Below, piece by piece: positions 11,862-23,745 of a DNA stretch of 64,000 nt. The stretch spans positions 124,001 to 188,000 of the forward strand of contig JAVXUO010000818.1 in NCBI GenBank assembly GCA_033065855.1, written 5' to 3'. A program made the position numbers and the translations under genes. The notes beneath the pieces were generated by a model that was not told where the DNA came from, ran no database searches, and saw nothing but the letters and a program-made list of their open reading frames with translations. Position 1 is the stretch's first letter. Each line of letters opens with the position of its first letter. This DNA is from Escallonia rubra. Taxonomy: Eukaryota; Streptophyta; Magnoliopsida; Escalloniales; Escalloniaceae.

Positions 11862-14240
11862 TTGACATGAGTAAAGCTTTCGACCGATTCTAACGGGACT
11901 TCATTCAAAAAAGTAATGATCAAACTACATTTCACAAGTCATTGGATCAGGCTCATCATGCAATGCGTCACCTCGGTCTCATTTTTTTGCAATTCTTATC
12001 AACGGATCACCCCCCAAGAGGCTCCACCGTAAATGCGGCATTAGGCAAGGAGATCTTTTATCTACTTTGTTATTTGTGCTCTGCTCAGAAGTACTATGAG
12101 CCGCTCTTGGCAAAGTTGAACAGTTAGAAGGCATCTTTGGCATCAAATCAAGCTTATTTGCCCCATCCATCAACCACCTTATGTTTGCTGATGATACGCT
12201 TCTTTTCTTCAAATTAAGCTTATTAAATTGCTAAATGGTTAAGACAATTCTGAAGCAATATTGTACCGAATCTGGACAAGCCATCAATCTCAATAAATCA
12301 TCTCTCTTTTGCAAGCCCAAACTCTCCAGTAGACATTATGTATCTAGATGCCTTAACATCAAAACGGAACAGGAATTCGGGTTATACTTGGGCACTTCTC
12401 TTGATCTTGTATCTAACAGGAATTTATTCTTTCTCAACCTCATCCAAAAGGTTCATTCGAGATGTGCAGGTTGGAAAGGTCATGTACTCAGTAAAGCATG
12501 ACGCACCATTCTCATTTCCTCCGTCCTTTCGGCTCTTCTAGTATATCACATTCAAACTTTCATATCTTCCCTCTTATGTATGTAATTAGCTAAATTCCAT
12601 TTTTAGCTCCTTCTTCTGGTCTGGGGAATGTGACAAGAAAACCCTCAATCCTGTCAGTTGGTCCTATCTTTGTGGCCCTAAGATCTGTGGAGGGGTGGCC
12701 CGGGTTTTTTAGACTCTAAGCTCTTCAACATTGCTCTACTTGCAAAAACTAGCTAGAAAAATCTCACTAGACCTAATTGTCTTTTAGTACAAGTTTTCAC
12801 TGCCAAATACTGTAGACGCCGGATATTTCTTCATGCCACAAAGCCCTCCACTTTCTCTTGGACTTGGAAAGGCCTTTTAGCTGACACCTCGGTGCTCAAC
12901 AAAGGAATCTCGAGGTCTCGAGTTCGAATCCCCATACCGACGGGCCATATATAAATCTATATAAATTGCAATTCTGACTATGTCAAAAAAAAAAAAAACA
13001 AAGGAATCTCTTGGCAAATTGGAAATGGCATAGTAGTTGATATCTGGCAGGACAATTGGATCCCTGAATACCCTCCCTATCGAATATTTGCATTTAAATC
13101 AAATGGGCCTGTTTTGAAATCTGTTTCAGATTTAATTCTTTCTTTTCTTTGGACTCGATGCTTTATTCTGTAGCTCTATCTTTATGAGAATTAAAGGGAT
13201 CCATGTCTCCCTTTCGAGCTCTATTGATTAGCCTATCTAGAACTCAAAAACCTCTGGCATTTTCTCTAACATAAGAGGTCTGCCCTCCAATAGTTTTCTA
13301 TCTAACTCGAATACAATATGGAAAGCTATCTGAAAACTTCGTCTACCATCTAAAATTACCTTTTTTGTGGCAACTCCTCCTGAACCGCCTCTCTATTAGA
13401 AATTTTCTCTTTCAAATAGGCGTATCTACTCAAAAAAAAATTGCGTTCTTTGTAACTCCTTAGAGGAATCAACTGACCACCTCTTTCTCTCCTGCCATAA
13501 AATTACCCGTCTATGGCCCTCCATCAACCTATCCATACCTCAAAACATAGAACTTAGACTCTTTTAGAGAATGGCTCATTGCTTGGATTTTGATACCTAA
13601 CTCCTCCCGCATTCTCTGACTTCGAAATATCATCTTCATTACCCTTTGGCTTATTTGGACTAACCAGACTAACCGAAATAAAGTGTTATTTCAGCAAGAA
13701 ATCTGGAACCATAACAATATTAAAGCCCAGCGGCAACTTCTAAGTAACGATTACTGGCTCTCATATCAATCGAGGAATCTTGCGAAAGTCCCTCATAAGA
13801 AGACCTGCACCTCAAATGATGCCACCAGGGCCTTATTTGATACTACTTGCATTTGCCGAGAAGTGATCACATATTCTTCTTTTATTGTTTGCCATTTCAG
13901 ACCAGATACAAGAGACTTTCGACTTCAGATCACCTTACTTTATTCTATCGACATGCATATCAATAATTTTGAAGGCATTTTCCCTTCAAAATACTACTGT
14001 AGAGCTACATATCTCAAAAGCCTACTCATCTGCATTCATTGGCTCTCTAATCTTACCATTACTCACTTATAGCTCATTAATGATAATAAATTACTAATTT
14101 CTAAGTTATAGAAACCTAGCAGAAGGCGAGGTGGCACCAATGCTGGTCTCATGGAGGATATTCATTTCCCGTCAAGGATTTCCACCACCTCCAGCTTCAC
14201 TACTTCCCTTTGAACAATTGACGATAGGAAGGAAGAATCA
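11862..14240 (+). mobile_element. decayed L1-type LINE (reverse transcriptase part)
   Basis: Broken plus-strand reading frames retain recognisable pieces of a plant non-LTR reverse transcriptase. In order these are a D-M-S-K-A-F-D-R segment at 11862, an FADDT active-site motif at 12184-12198, an SGQAINLNKS segment near 12270, and a W-K-G-L-L / ISWQIGNG segment near 12870-13030. A degraded zinc-ribbon-like region (LCNSLEESTDH) follows near 13450. Frameshifts and stops occur throughout, so it is inactive. The 5' half (ORF1 and endonuclease) is missing. A SINE has inserted into it at 12912. Confidence 0.75.
12899..13010 (+). mobile_element. 5'-truncated SINE inserted in the LINE
   Basis: An approximately 85-bp body begins just before a box B (GAGTTCGAATCCCC) and ends in 14-15 A residues. 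It is bracketed by the direct repeat ACAAAGGAATCTC at 12899-12911 and 12998-13010. The poly(A) tail plus target duplication demonstrate L1-type target-primed insertion. Removing it restores continuity of the LINE sequence. Box A is absent, so this copy is truncated and silent. Confidence 0.85.
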
Positions 14241-14874
14241 AGTATTACAAATAGTATAGTCTGCCATCGGGGAGCTCCTATATTTTGCTTTTGGTCAAGA
14301 AGCGCTACTGTAATTTACTCTTTGGTGGCTACCTGCATTCTCATGCACTACTAATGTACATATTTGCATTTGTATTGTACCCTTCCTCTCTCTTTCAAAA
14401 CTTAGTTCTATTGAGTTGTAATCTTTAAATATTTCTCTCTATGTTGCATCCAAACTTTGTTTTTCATGGATAATAGATAAATTACACATGTAACCATGAA
14501 AATTTATCTTGTTTCATATATGAAAATTCTCCTGTTTAAAACAAAAGAAAGGGGTTTAAACTATTGACATTTGTAGGGATGTAAGATGTAGTGTGTAGAT
14601 ATTTTTATGGTTATGAGCAGGTGATACAATCTTTATTACATAATTTTTATATATAATAATTATATGTACCATACATATATAAGAATCTCTAAGAACTCAC
14701 ATATTTTTTTGTTACAATTATATGTATTATGCATACATAGAAATATCTAAGGCCAAATGAGAGAATTACTCTCCAAAACTATCATACGTGTAGTTTTCTA
14801 ATAGTTTAGAGGGAAATTATTGAACGTGTCATGTTGTAGGTTTTTTTTTTCCGAAGCTTTATAACTAGGGAAAA
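14241..14874. other. AT-rich spacer
   Basis: No gene recognised. A GATAAATTACACATGTAACC motif near 14475 resembles termini of plant Mutator-like repeats, but no partner end was found. Confidence 0.4.
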
Positions 14875-14997
14875 CATAATAAAGGGAGCTGATCCGTTGA
14901 GAGCGCTAGCAAAATAGGAGATCTTGCAAACGCGATCTGGCCGTCCACACGCGATCTGTGGATGGTCCACATCTTTTTTTTCGTTTTTTTAAGTCCA

Positions 14998-16452
14998 TCC
15001 GCTATATTATGTAGCGGACGATTTTTTGACAAAAATACCTTTCAACTTAAAAACAGCCCATCCGCTACATTATGTAGCGGACGGACTTTTCTGACATTTT
15101 TCTCTCTCTCTCTCATTAATGCTCTGACTTTTTTTCTCTCTCTTTCTCTCCCCTTTCTCTCATCCGCTACATTATGTAGCGGACAAGTTTTCTGATATAT
15201 TTTTTTCTGAAATTCCTTTCTCTCATTAATGCTATGACTTTCTGTCCTTTCTCTTCTTTCTGACTTCTCTTTCTCGCACCACTTTTTTCTTCTCTCTCCC
15301 TTCCTCCTATCCCCTTTCTCTCTCTCTCTCTCTCTCTGGGCAGACTCCAATCATCTGGGTAAACTTTTTGTGGTTAACATAAGGATGGTGCTTTGTTACA
15401 AGAAGAACATTTCGGAAGACTTGACTATGTTAGAATCAATTACGTAAATTAAGAAACTTCTTTGTAAAAAGAATTGAGGAATCAACATAAATCAATGAAG
15501 AATCAAAATTAATGGGCAGTTACACAATATGAACCGGTGTGACGGCATGTAACGCCACCCCAGCCATACACGAACCACCGGATCTCACACCTTCTATGTA
15601 CTCAAAACACTTGCCTCCACCCATCACAGCCGCCCCCACATCCTCCACCCCATCACCACCGTCCTTCTCGCCACCACCGTCGCTGCCGACGTCATCTTCC
15701 ATCTCCTGATGATCACCCAAAACGCCGTCGCCAGCGAGCGGAACCAGTTGGAAGGTCAGCCTCCCGTCCGACCGGTGCGCCCTGAAATACTCGTGCCGCT
15801 CGACCTTCTCCTCAATGATGACTAGCCGCCCGTCCGCAGTGTAATGCCGCCTGAACACCCATGGCATGTGGGCGCTTGGTAGGTTCTCGGTGCGCGCCAG
15901 CCACGGTATCGCCGGCATACACTCTTTCTTGCCTTTCTCCGATCTTTTCCCCTACCACAGCCGACGGGTCTTGACGCCGGCCCCGCAGCGCTGGCCAAGA
16001 ACCTCCGCCTCAATCTCGATCTTGCCCTTCAGCTTAACCTCAATCTCGAACTTGACAGATGATTGCAGTCTGCCCAGAAAGAGAGAAAGAGAGAGGAAAT
16101 GAGGGGAGAGGAGGACGAGAGAAAGGACAAAGAGAAAGAAGAGAAAAAAGTGGTGAGAGAAAGAGACAAGTCAGAAAGAAGAGAAAAGAGTGAGAAAGAG
16201 AAAAAAGTCAGAACAATTAATGAAAGGAGAGAGAGAGAGAGAGAAATGTCAGAAAACTTGTCCGCAACATAATGTAGCGGATGACAGAAAGGGGAGAGAG
16301 AGAGAGAGAGAAAAAGTAAGAGCATTAATGAGAGAGAGAGAGAGAGAAAAAAAAGTCAGAAAAGTCTGTCCGCTACATAATGTAGCGGATGGGCTGTTTT
16401 TAAGTTGGAGGGTATTTTTGTCAAAAAATCGTCCGCTACATAATATAGCGGA
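14998..16452. repeat. six copies of a 21-bp palindrome in the MULE arms
   Basis: A unit with 9-base arms TCCGCTACA / TGTAGCGGA around a 3-base centre occurs at 14998, 15061 and 15163 in the left arm, and at 16261, 16369 and 16432 in the right arm. Some copies carry single changes. The copies are separated by CT- or GA-rich spacers. They could be transposase or host-protein binding sites, or simply hairpin-prone DNA; no function is shown. Confidence 0.8.
15520..16010 (-). pseudogene. captured FAF-like (FANTASTIC FOUR family) gene fragment
   Basis: Read on the minus strand, residues coded by about 15915-15735 match the FAF domain layout: an IPWLARTENLP start, MPWVFRRHYTADGR, an EEKVERHEYF segment and RAHRSDGRL ending in QLVPL. 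FAF and FAF-like proteins are plant-specific; founding members influence shoot meristem size. Upstream in the same frame come V-K-F-E-I-E and EVLGQRCG-type residues and then an in-frame TAG just before the KRSEKGKKE segment, so an ATG at 15918 is the only start that avoids the stop. An acidic, glycine-rich tail and the stop at about 15520 follow. It looks like one captured exon of a FAF-like gene, broken by the TAG. Whether a protein is made is unknown. Confidence 0.7.
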
Positions 16453-16609
16453 CGGACTTAAAAAAACGTAAAAAAAAGATTTGGACCGTCCACAGATCGC
16501 GCGTGGACAGCCAGATCGCGTTTGCAAGATTTCCTATTTTGCTAGCGTTTTCAACGGATCAGCTCCCCATAATAAATGCCACCCATTTATGATTCCCGTT
16601 TATCTTTCC

Positions 16610-17082
16610 AATCCCCTAACATTTCTATCCATTTGTAAATGTTTTCCTCCTAGATAATCTTCTATTGAGCTCTTTTTTACATCATTTTGTTGATCGCATA
16701 TCATTAATTACGGGTAGAGGTTTTTAATATTTTCTTATTCTAGGTCAACATAAAGAAGAAATGTTTAATTCATACTTATTCAGCATAACTTTTCGGTGGT
16801 CAATGCAAATTCACATGGGTTTCTAAACCCATTAGATTAGATCCCTAATCCCCTAAAATTTCTATCCATTTTTAAATGTTTTCCTCCTACACAATCTCCT
16901 ATTTGAGCTGTTTTTCACATCATTTTCTTGATTGCACGTCATTAATTACGGGTAGAGGTTTTCAATATTTTTTTATTTTAGGTCAACATAAAGAGAAATG
17001 TTTAATTTATACTTATTCAGCATAGCTTTTCGGTGGTCAATGCAAATTCACATGAGTTTCTAAACCCATTAGATCCCTAATC
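16610..17082. repeat. tandem duplication, unit about 237 bp
   Basis: The sequence from AATCCCCTAA (about 16610) to the CCCATTAGAT region is repeated from 16847, with scattered substitutions. It is non-coding and of no recognised family. Confidence 0.75.
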
Positions 17083-17147
17083 TCTGCATTTTTTTTATTG
17101 TGCAGCTTTTGATTGTTTTGGCATCGCACCATCTTAAAGTACATAAT

Positions 17148-17214
17148 TTTTCTTGTTTTATTGTATCATTAAGGCCATCAAATTATAAGTTATGAATTCT
17201 ATAGATGGCAAAAC

Positions 17215-17265
<51 letters not shown>

Positions 17266-17524
17266 ATAAAAAAACAAAACAACCGAAGGCCTAAAACAAA
17301 TCAAATCATTATATAAAAAATAAAAAAAAAACAAATCAAATCACCTCTGGTAGGTTCATGTCGTATCATACCTATTAAAATCATAATGTAACCCATTTCT
17401 ATTCCAATATCATCTACAGAAACAATATCGAAATTAATCATGTGGTTCAAAGAGCCAAAGGCAATCAAATCAATAGAACGAAAAAACAAGATGGCTTTAA
17501 TGATACAATAAAACAAGAATTGTT
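17148..17524. repeat. inverted repeat around an (AT)n microsatellite
   Basis: About 30 bases around TTGTTTTATTGTATCATTAA (from about 17152) recur in inverted orientation at about 17490-17518. Between them is an uninterrupted (AT)n run at 17221-17263. This may be a small MITE or foldback element; no target duplication was resolved. Confidence 0.55.
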
Positions 17525-17929
17525 TTTTCCTTACAATCTTGTATCTCTATTTTAAACAATGTATGCATAATGGGGCTACGTGATATGAGCATGTATTGGT
17601 TCATCTTGAAAGATACATTTTTTTCTTCGCATGTCATTGGAGATCGTTGATGCTAGGCGTTCGTCGCTATTAGGAAATTGCGATACATAGATCATTCACG
17701 TAGTACGTTTGTGTAAGTTCTAAACCTTCACTCTGTATTCTCATATATTTAGCATGAAAAGCAGTTCTCAAGTTTTTATAAAGAATAAAGCACCATAAGC
17801 ACATATTTTGTGGATATATGTTATTTCATATTATTATTTTAGTTGACGTTTTGGGTTAAGAGTTCAATGTAAGTAGAATCCTGGTAATTAAGAACTCGAC
17901 GCTCTCTTCAACAACATGTTAATATAGCG

Positions 17930-19474
17930 TTTCTTTTCCAAATTGAACCGAAGAACTTCTCCGAAGCTCTACATAATGAATCTTGGATGCTTACTATGCA
18001 AGAAGAGCTAGTTCAATTTTAAAGAAATCAAGTTTGGACCCTTGTGCCTAAACCTCAAAACTTTAGGATTATAGGCACAAAATGGATTTTTTGAAACATA
18101 CTTGATGAATCCGGAGTCGTGGTTAGAAACAAGGCTAGATTAGTGGCCCAAGGTTATAACCAAGAGGAAGGAATTGATTTTGATGAGACTTATGCACCGG
18201 TAGCTAGACTTGAATCTATTAGAATGCTTTTAGCTTTTGCTTGCTATAGAGATTTTAAACTCTTTCAAATAGATGTGAAGAGTGCCTTTCTAAATGGTTT
18301 TATTTCGGAGGAGGTTTATGTGGCTCAACCTCCCGGCTTTGAACATGAAAAATTTCCAAAACCATGTTTTCAAGCTTAGCAAAGCTCTTTATGGTTTAAA
18401 ACAAGCTCTTAGAGCTTGGTATGAAAGGCTAAGTAGTTTTCTTTTAGAAAATGGTTTTTCAAGAGGAAAACTTGACACCACTCTTTTTATAAAATCTAAG
18501 GCAAGGACTTATTGTTGGTGCAAATTTATGTTGATGATATTATTTTTGGTGCTACTAATGGATCCTTATGCGAAGAGTTTGCTTCTTGTATGAGTAAGGA
18601 GTTTGAAATGAGCATGATGGGAGAACTCACCTTCTTCCTTGGATTGCAAATCAAACAAAGCAAGGATGAAATCTTTATCAACCGAGCCAAATACACCAAA
18701 GAGCTACTCAAGAGATTTGACATGGAAGCATCAAATGCTTTTGACACTCCAGTGAGCTCTTCATTAAAGCTTGATAAAGATGAAAAGGGTAAGGATGTTG
18801 CTATTAAGCGCTATCGAGGTATGATCGGATCACTCCTTTACCTTACCGCAAGTAGACCCGATATAATGTTTAGTGTTTGTTTATGTGCTAGATTCCAAGC
18901 TTGTCCTAAAGAATCTCATTTGATTGCCGTCAAGAGAATCCTTATATATCTTAAGGGCACTAACGAGTTAGGGTTATGGTTTCCTAGAAACACATCTTAT
19001 TTTGACCTAGTTGGTTACTCCGACGCCGACTATGCCGGTTGTAAAACCGAGCGGAAAAGCACTAGTGGAGGTTGCCAATTCCTAGGTCACTCTCTTGTTT
19101 CTTGGAGTTCCAAAAAGCAAAACTCGTTTGCACTCTCTACCACCGAAGCCGAATATATGGCGGTTGGTGCTTGTTGTGCACAAATTCTTTGGATGAAACA
19201 AACCCTTTTGGATTTTGGACTCAAGTATGATCACATACCTATCTTATGCGATAACTTGAGTGCCATTGATTTGAGCAAAAATCCCATCCAACATTCACGA
19301 ACCAAGCACATAGAAATCAAAAACCATTTTATCCGTGATCATGTGCAAAAAGGTGATATCGTTCTCGATTTCGTGGACACAAATCATCAAATAGCGGATA
19401 TCTTCACTAAACCGCTAGATTCGAAGAGATTTACCGCTCTTAAAAGAGAACTTGGCATGTCTTCACCTATGTGA
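17930..19474 (+). pseudogene. copia pol remnant: reverse transcriptase and RNase H
   Basis: The start resembles the copia RT N-terminus (EPKNFSEAL). Then come KARLVAQGYNQ, DETYAPVARLE, the QIDVKSAFLNG motif, LYGLKQ and the active-site segment YVDDIIFG at about 18527. RNase H follows with DADYAGC, STSGGCQFLG, STTEAEYMA and the ending DIFTKPL. Stops occur near 18021 and 18092, and compensating frameshifts near 18355 and 18505 break the frame. From 18512 to the TGA at 19472-19474 the frame is open. Residues around the active site are preserved, which suggests recent decay. Confidence 0.9.
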
Positions 19475-20477
19475 CTAGGTTATTTTATATCTTGTGCATA
19501 ATCATGCTAGTTGCTCTTTACATGCTTGAGCATTATCTCATATGCTTATAGCATGCTTTGGTTGATTTTTCTCTTTCCAAACAAATGTTGGTTTTATTGT
19601 TATTTATTTATTTCAAAATGATTTCATACACATTTATATTGTCATATACATATGCATATTCAATTTCAAAACTGTTTGATTTTTGGAAATACAGTCGACT
19701 GCATGTGTTGAATACAGTCGACTGCGTTACGGGGAAAGGGCATAAATCTGACCCATTTTGGTAGATTTTTTCATTCTCTCTCAAAACTTCAACCCCTTTC
19801 TCTGTTCCCCACGCTAGGACTCATTTTGTCTCAGATCTGCTTGAAATTGGTATGTAATTCTTCCCAAATCTTGCTCTAATACATGTTTTACACACTTTCA
19901 CCGATTGATTTCACCCACATTGTTCAAAATTTATGAAAATTCGAATTGCTCATTACTTTTTATTTCGTCCAATTTACATCAATTGAGCATGCTATTACTT
20001 GTTTTAACTCTTGATTCATGCTTAGGGATGTATTTTACATGATCCTACATAGTTTAATTACATGAAATCATGCAAAAATCGATTTTCCCCAAAATTTCAT
20101 AAACTAGGGTTTTTCGTAATGTCAAAATCTCTTCAATTAATTAAGCAATTACACGATTGATCACTTGATTCATGCTTAATTACGTCATTTGCTTGATTAT
20201 ACATGGTTAATTACCTTCAATTTGTCCAAAATTGGTTTTTCCCCAAATTGCATAAATTAGGGTTCTTCATCTATCAAAAAAATTTCAAATTGATCATGTA
20301 ATTAGATGTTTTATCTCTTCATTCATGTTTAGTTATACATATTACTTGGTTCAACATAGTTACTTACATTCAATTTGTACTAATTTTTTTCAAACATTTC
20401 ATAAACCCTAATTTTTTGCATTTTCATACATATTTCTTATGTTCTCTATCTTCCAAATTTGTTAGATTGCTTCAAGA
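19475..20477 (+). other. copia spacer between pol and envelope-like frame
   Basis: AT-rich non-coding spacer of the SIRE-like element. It contains two perfect CAGTCGACTG palindromes (19692-19701, 19715-19724), the same motif that is repeated in the element's 3' LTR. Confidence 0.6.
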
Positions 20478-21745
20478 ATGGCTAGAGAGAAACGTGCACG
20501 CACTAGTTCATCCCGATCATGAGCCGCACCCGCACCCGCACCCGCGCCTGAGCCCGAGTCTATCGCGGTAGAGTTTGACTGCAACCGCTATCGGAACCGC
20601 GAGGCTTTAGACCGTTTTTCCGCTCAAAACTCTTCTCCTCTGGCTCCAGGTTTGCGTTTGGACCCTCAATTTCTTTTTAGCATAGGTGTACTTAGACACC
20701 TTCAGGATTGCTATCTTGACCGCCATACTGATATGAACACCATCCTATATTATCCTGATGCAATCCGTCTTTTTTATGCAAATTTGACTTGGAACATTTC
20801 CACTGAGTCATGTACACTCGCATCATATGTCTTTGGTCGGCATTTCTCATTCTCTCAGTCATGACTAGCCGACCTTCTAGACCTCCCCGACACTATTTTT
20901 TATTTTTCACTAGAGATGATTCCTGTCGCCAGTCAATCACATTGGTTTGACCGACCTTTCTCCATCGAGGAGCAACTTTGACACACACTTTACAGTCGAC
21001 AGATTAGGGCTGCATACAACCCACCCTTCGTGACCTACCACCTCTGTCTCGACTATTCCATCATGTCATCGCTCACAACGTCATCCCTAGAGCCAGGGGT
21101 CTTTCATTTGTTTCTTACATAGACGTCCAGCTCTTGGCCTTTTTCCGCTCGGGTACACCGATTAACCTCTCTCATCTTATCATGTTCAACATGATTAGGA
21201 GCGCTTCTCATCCGGGCTTAGCTATACCTTACGGCCTCCTACTCACTCGCATTTTTTCTGCCTTTGACATACCTCTTCCCTGTGAGTATATTGAGGTGAC
21301 TCGGCACCATGTACTAGACTGATCTACCCTTCGTAGGAAGGGACTTTTAGATGATCGCAGTCGTTTCTTGCCTGAGCCTGACATGGACGCTGTTATGGAG
21401 GATGAGGTTGATGGAGATGATGGTGATGATGATGAGGATGATGCTGCTGATGCTGATGCTGATGCTGATAGAGATGCCTGCGACGGGATTGATCGTGATC
21501 CACCTCCGTTGATCATTTCGAGTACACATGAGGCGGGCACTTCTTCCGGTCCTTCTACTTCTGGATATGAAGCGATCCTTGCACGCTTAGATATGATGCA
21601 GCAGCATATGTATGCCGGTTTCAGTCGGATGGATCTTGCCCATAGCTAGCTGAGTCGACGCCTCTCTCGCATGGAGGATCTTTGTGGGATTCAGTGTCCC
21701 GAGGAGGACATCTTTCATCCACCACCTCCACCATCGGGTCCTTAG
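20478..21745 (+). pseudogene. envelope-like ORF3 of the SIRE-type element
   Basis: It begins M-A-R-E-K-R-A-R followed by a proline/alanine run, like the third frame of SIRE elements and plant transposon proteins of that type. An in-frame stop lies at about 20520, further stops near 20862 and 20980, and a frame change before 21134. The second half (LIMFNMIRSASHPGLAIPYG) matches the conserved part of this family. It is followed by an acidic aspartate/alanine tract coded by GATGAT/GCTGAT repeats and a proline-rich end with TAG at 21743-21745. No viral envelope function can be claimed. Confidence 0.6.
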
Positions 21746-22769
21746 GCGTTAGGACTTGATTTATGTTTTTATTTGCTTATGCTCTCAGACTCCTTTATGT
21801 TTTTCAAAACTTGTCATGGATGTTATGCGTAGTATTATTAAAATTTGGTTGAGTTTTTAATTTAGCACTTTGATTCTCGCATATCTTGCTGCACTTTTTG
21901 ATTCTTATTACGTTTTGTTGCCGAGAAAAGAGGGTATGTTGCCACGTCGAGGTGCCACAAAGGATGCAGTCTGAGTTAGCTTCCAAATATGCAAAGTGGG
22001 AGACAACAAGGATGGAGTAAGGGCTGAGAGCAAGGCTCCCCAGACAGATCGTGAGGGCTGGCAGCGCCGCGCAGGCAGGGTGACGACGAACAGGGCCAGC
22101 GGTTGACAGTCCGTGTCAAGGGTGCAGCATCAAGAGTCCGATGTCAGGGGTCCAAATGTGTTTCTCTCACTAGAAATCCAAAGAGAATGAGTTTTAGAGA
22201 GAGAAAGAGAAATGTTAAAATGAGAGAGAAGTCATTGAATAAGCTCCAAAGTTCATTATTTACAGGGAAAAGTGTGCATGTGTCATCAGCTGACATGTGT
22301 CGTCCCCTGAGAGCGACACCTCACCAGGGGGTCCAAAGTATTGATTGTCCGTCAAATTATCGGTCCCCGAGTTCGTGCCGCCCTGCCCTTGCAGCATCCC
22401 TCTACCAGTCTGAGGAGACTGACCACACCGCAGTAGCATGGTCAGAGTACCCCGTTGCCCCAGCCTCCAGTCCAAGCCCTTACTGAATCCCACGAGATGC
22501 GTCATGAGACGCGTCGAGATCCTGGCAGCGGTGAGGGTTACCCCTGCAGCCAACTGCTAGGTGGGCCGGACGCGATGCCCTCCGAGGACCTGCTCCCGTC
22601 CTGGAGTGACCCGGGGGTCATTGCCCTGGTGGTGTCAATGATCAATGGTAACATGAAAGGCCATGCTCACAGCTCAATGCTCAGAGTCTGTGGCGAGGGG
22701 TCCTTGTGCCGGAGCACTACGAGCGGAGCCCCCCGTGAGTTCGTCGGGTGATGTGCCGGCGATGGCCTT

Positions 22770-23290
22770 AGGGTTGTAAGCCCATCCTTATTGCGAAGGC
22801 TGGAGCCTCTGGTTGATTGTGCCCGCGAGGGCCGGAGCCCGTCGGTTGATTGTGCCGGCGAGGGCATTTGGGTTACGAGCCCGTCCCGCCGCGAGGGCCG
22901 GAGCTCGTCAGTTGATTGAGCGGCGAGGGCCGGAGCCCCCGGTTGATTGAGCCGGTGAGGGCATTAGGGTTGCGAGCCCTTCTCGCCGCGAGGGCCAGAG
23001 CCCGTCAATTGATTGAGCCGGCGAGGGCATTAGGGTTGCGAGCCCGTCCCGCCGCGAGGGCCGGAGCCCATCAGTTGATTGAGCGGGCGAGGGCCAGAGC
23101 CCCCGGTTGATTGAGTCGACGAGGGCATTAGGGTTACGAGCTCGTCCCGCCGCCAGGGCCGGAGCCCGTCAGTTGATTGAGCCGGCGAGGGCATTAAGGT
23201 TGCAAGGGCCGGAGCCCGTCAGTTGATTAAGCCAGCGATGGCTTTAGGGTTGCGAGCCCGTCCCGCTGCGAGGGCCGGAGCGGCGACGAG
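22770..23290. repeat. tandem array of about 65-bp units in the 3' LTR
   Basis: Units of the form GAGGGCCGGAGCCCGTCAG then TTGATTGAGC(C)GGCGAGGGC then ATTAGGGTTGCGAGCCCGTC recur about eight times with variation. The same array sits in the 5' LTR (30690-31255) with a different number of units, so copy number has changed since insertion. Confidence 0.85.
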
Positions 23291-23454
23291 TGTCGCGGAA
23301 TGGTACCAAGATGTCGATGCGCGTTCCTGCGTGATGGTTGTTGCGGCAACAATGTGCGGGCGACAACGGGCATCACGTGACCACTGCTGATGAGTGAGCA
23401 TTGCAGAATGTGTTGAGTAAGATGATAGCAGCAGCAAATAGGTTCCCCCCTTTT

Positions 23455-23745
23455 CCAAGAAGGGTGGCCGACCCCCTTCCTCAGGGTGTGACCGACCCCC
23501 TTTACAAAGTGGGTAGCCGACCCCCTTCCTCAGGGTGTGACCGACCCCCTTTACAAAGTGGGTGGCCGACCCCTCTTAAAGAGCGTGGCCGACCCCCCTT
23601 CTCAGGGGGGTGGCCGACCCCCTTCTCAGAGGGGTGGTCGACCCCCCTTTAAAGAGGGTGGCTGACCCCCTTCCTAAGGGTGTGGCCGACCCCCTTCTTA
23701 GGGGGGTGGCCGACCCCCTTCTCAGGGGGGTGGCAGACCCCTCGG
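23455..23745. repeat. GTGGCCGACCCCC array, about 28-bp units
   Basis: About ten units of GGTGGCCGACCCCCTT-type sequence with short variable linkers. Only about four units occur at the matching place in the other LTR (31432-31525), which accounts for much of the LTR length difference. Confidence 0.85.

Larger units (their letters stand above)
14884..16567. mobile_element. Pack-MULE with long terminal inverted repeats
   Basis: The element begins GGGAGCTGATCCGTTGA and ends with the inverse, and is flanked by a perfect 9-bp target duplication CATAATAAA (14875-14883 and 16568-16576), the Mutator hallmark. The inverted repeats run for several hundred bases (about 14884-15340 against 16060-16567) and include CT/GA microsatellites and repeated short palindromes. 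There is no transposase, so it depends on an autonomous element elsewhere. The middle (about 15520-16010) is GC-rich, unlike its surroundings, and codes on the minus strand for part of a FAF-domain protein, so this is a gene-capturing Pack-MULE. Confidence 0.88.

Noticed and set aside
15042..16471. Arginine/glutamate-rich and serine/leucine-rich frames at both ends of the Pack-MULE
   Set aside because: They are simply translations of the GA/CT microsatellites in the inverted repeats.
22103..23110. Reading frames on both strands of the left LTR
   Set aside because: The same frames recur in the right LTR (30171-30871); they are repeat-derived LTR sequence, not genes.
22770..23290. CRISPR array
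   Set aside because: Units are directly adjacent without unique spacers and lie in a plant LTR; ordinary tandem repeat.
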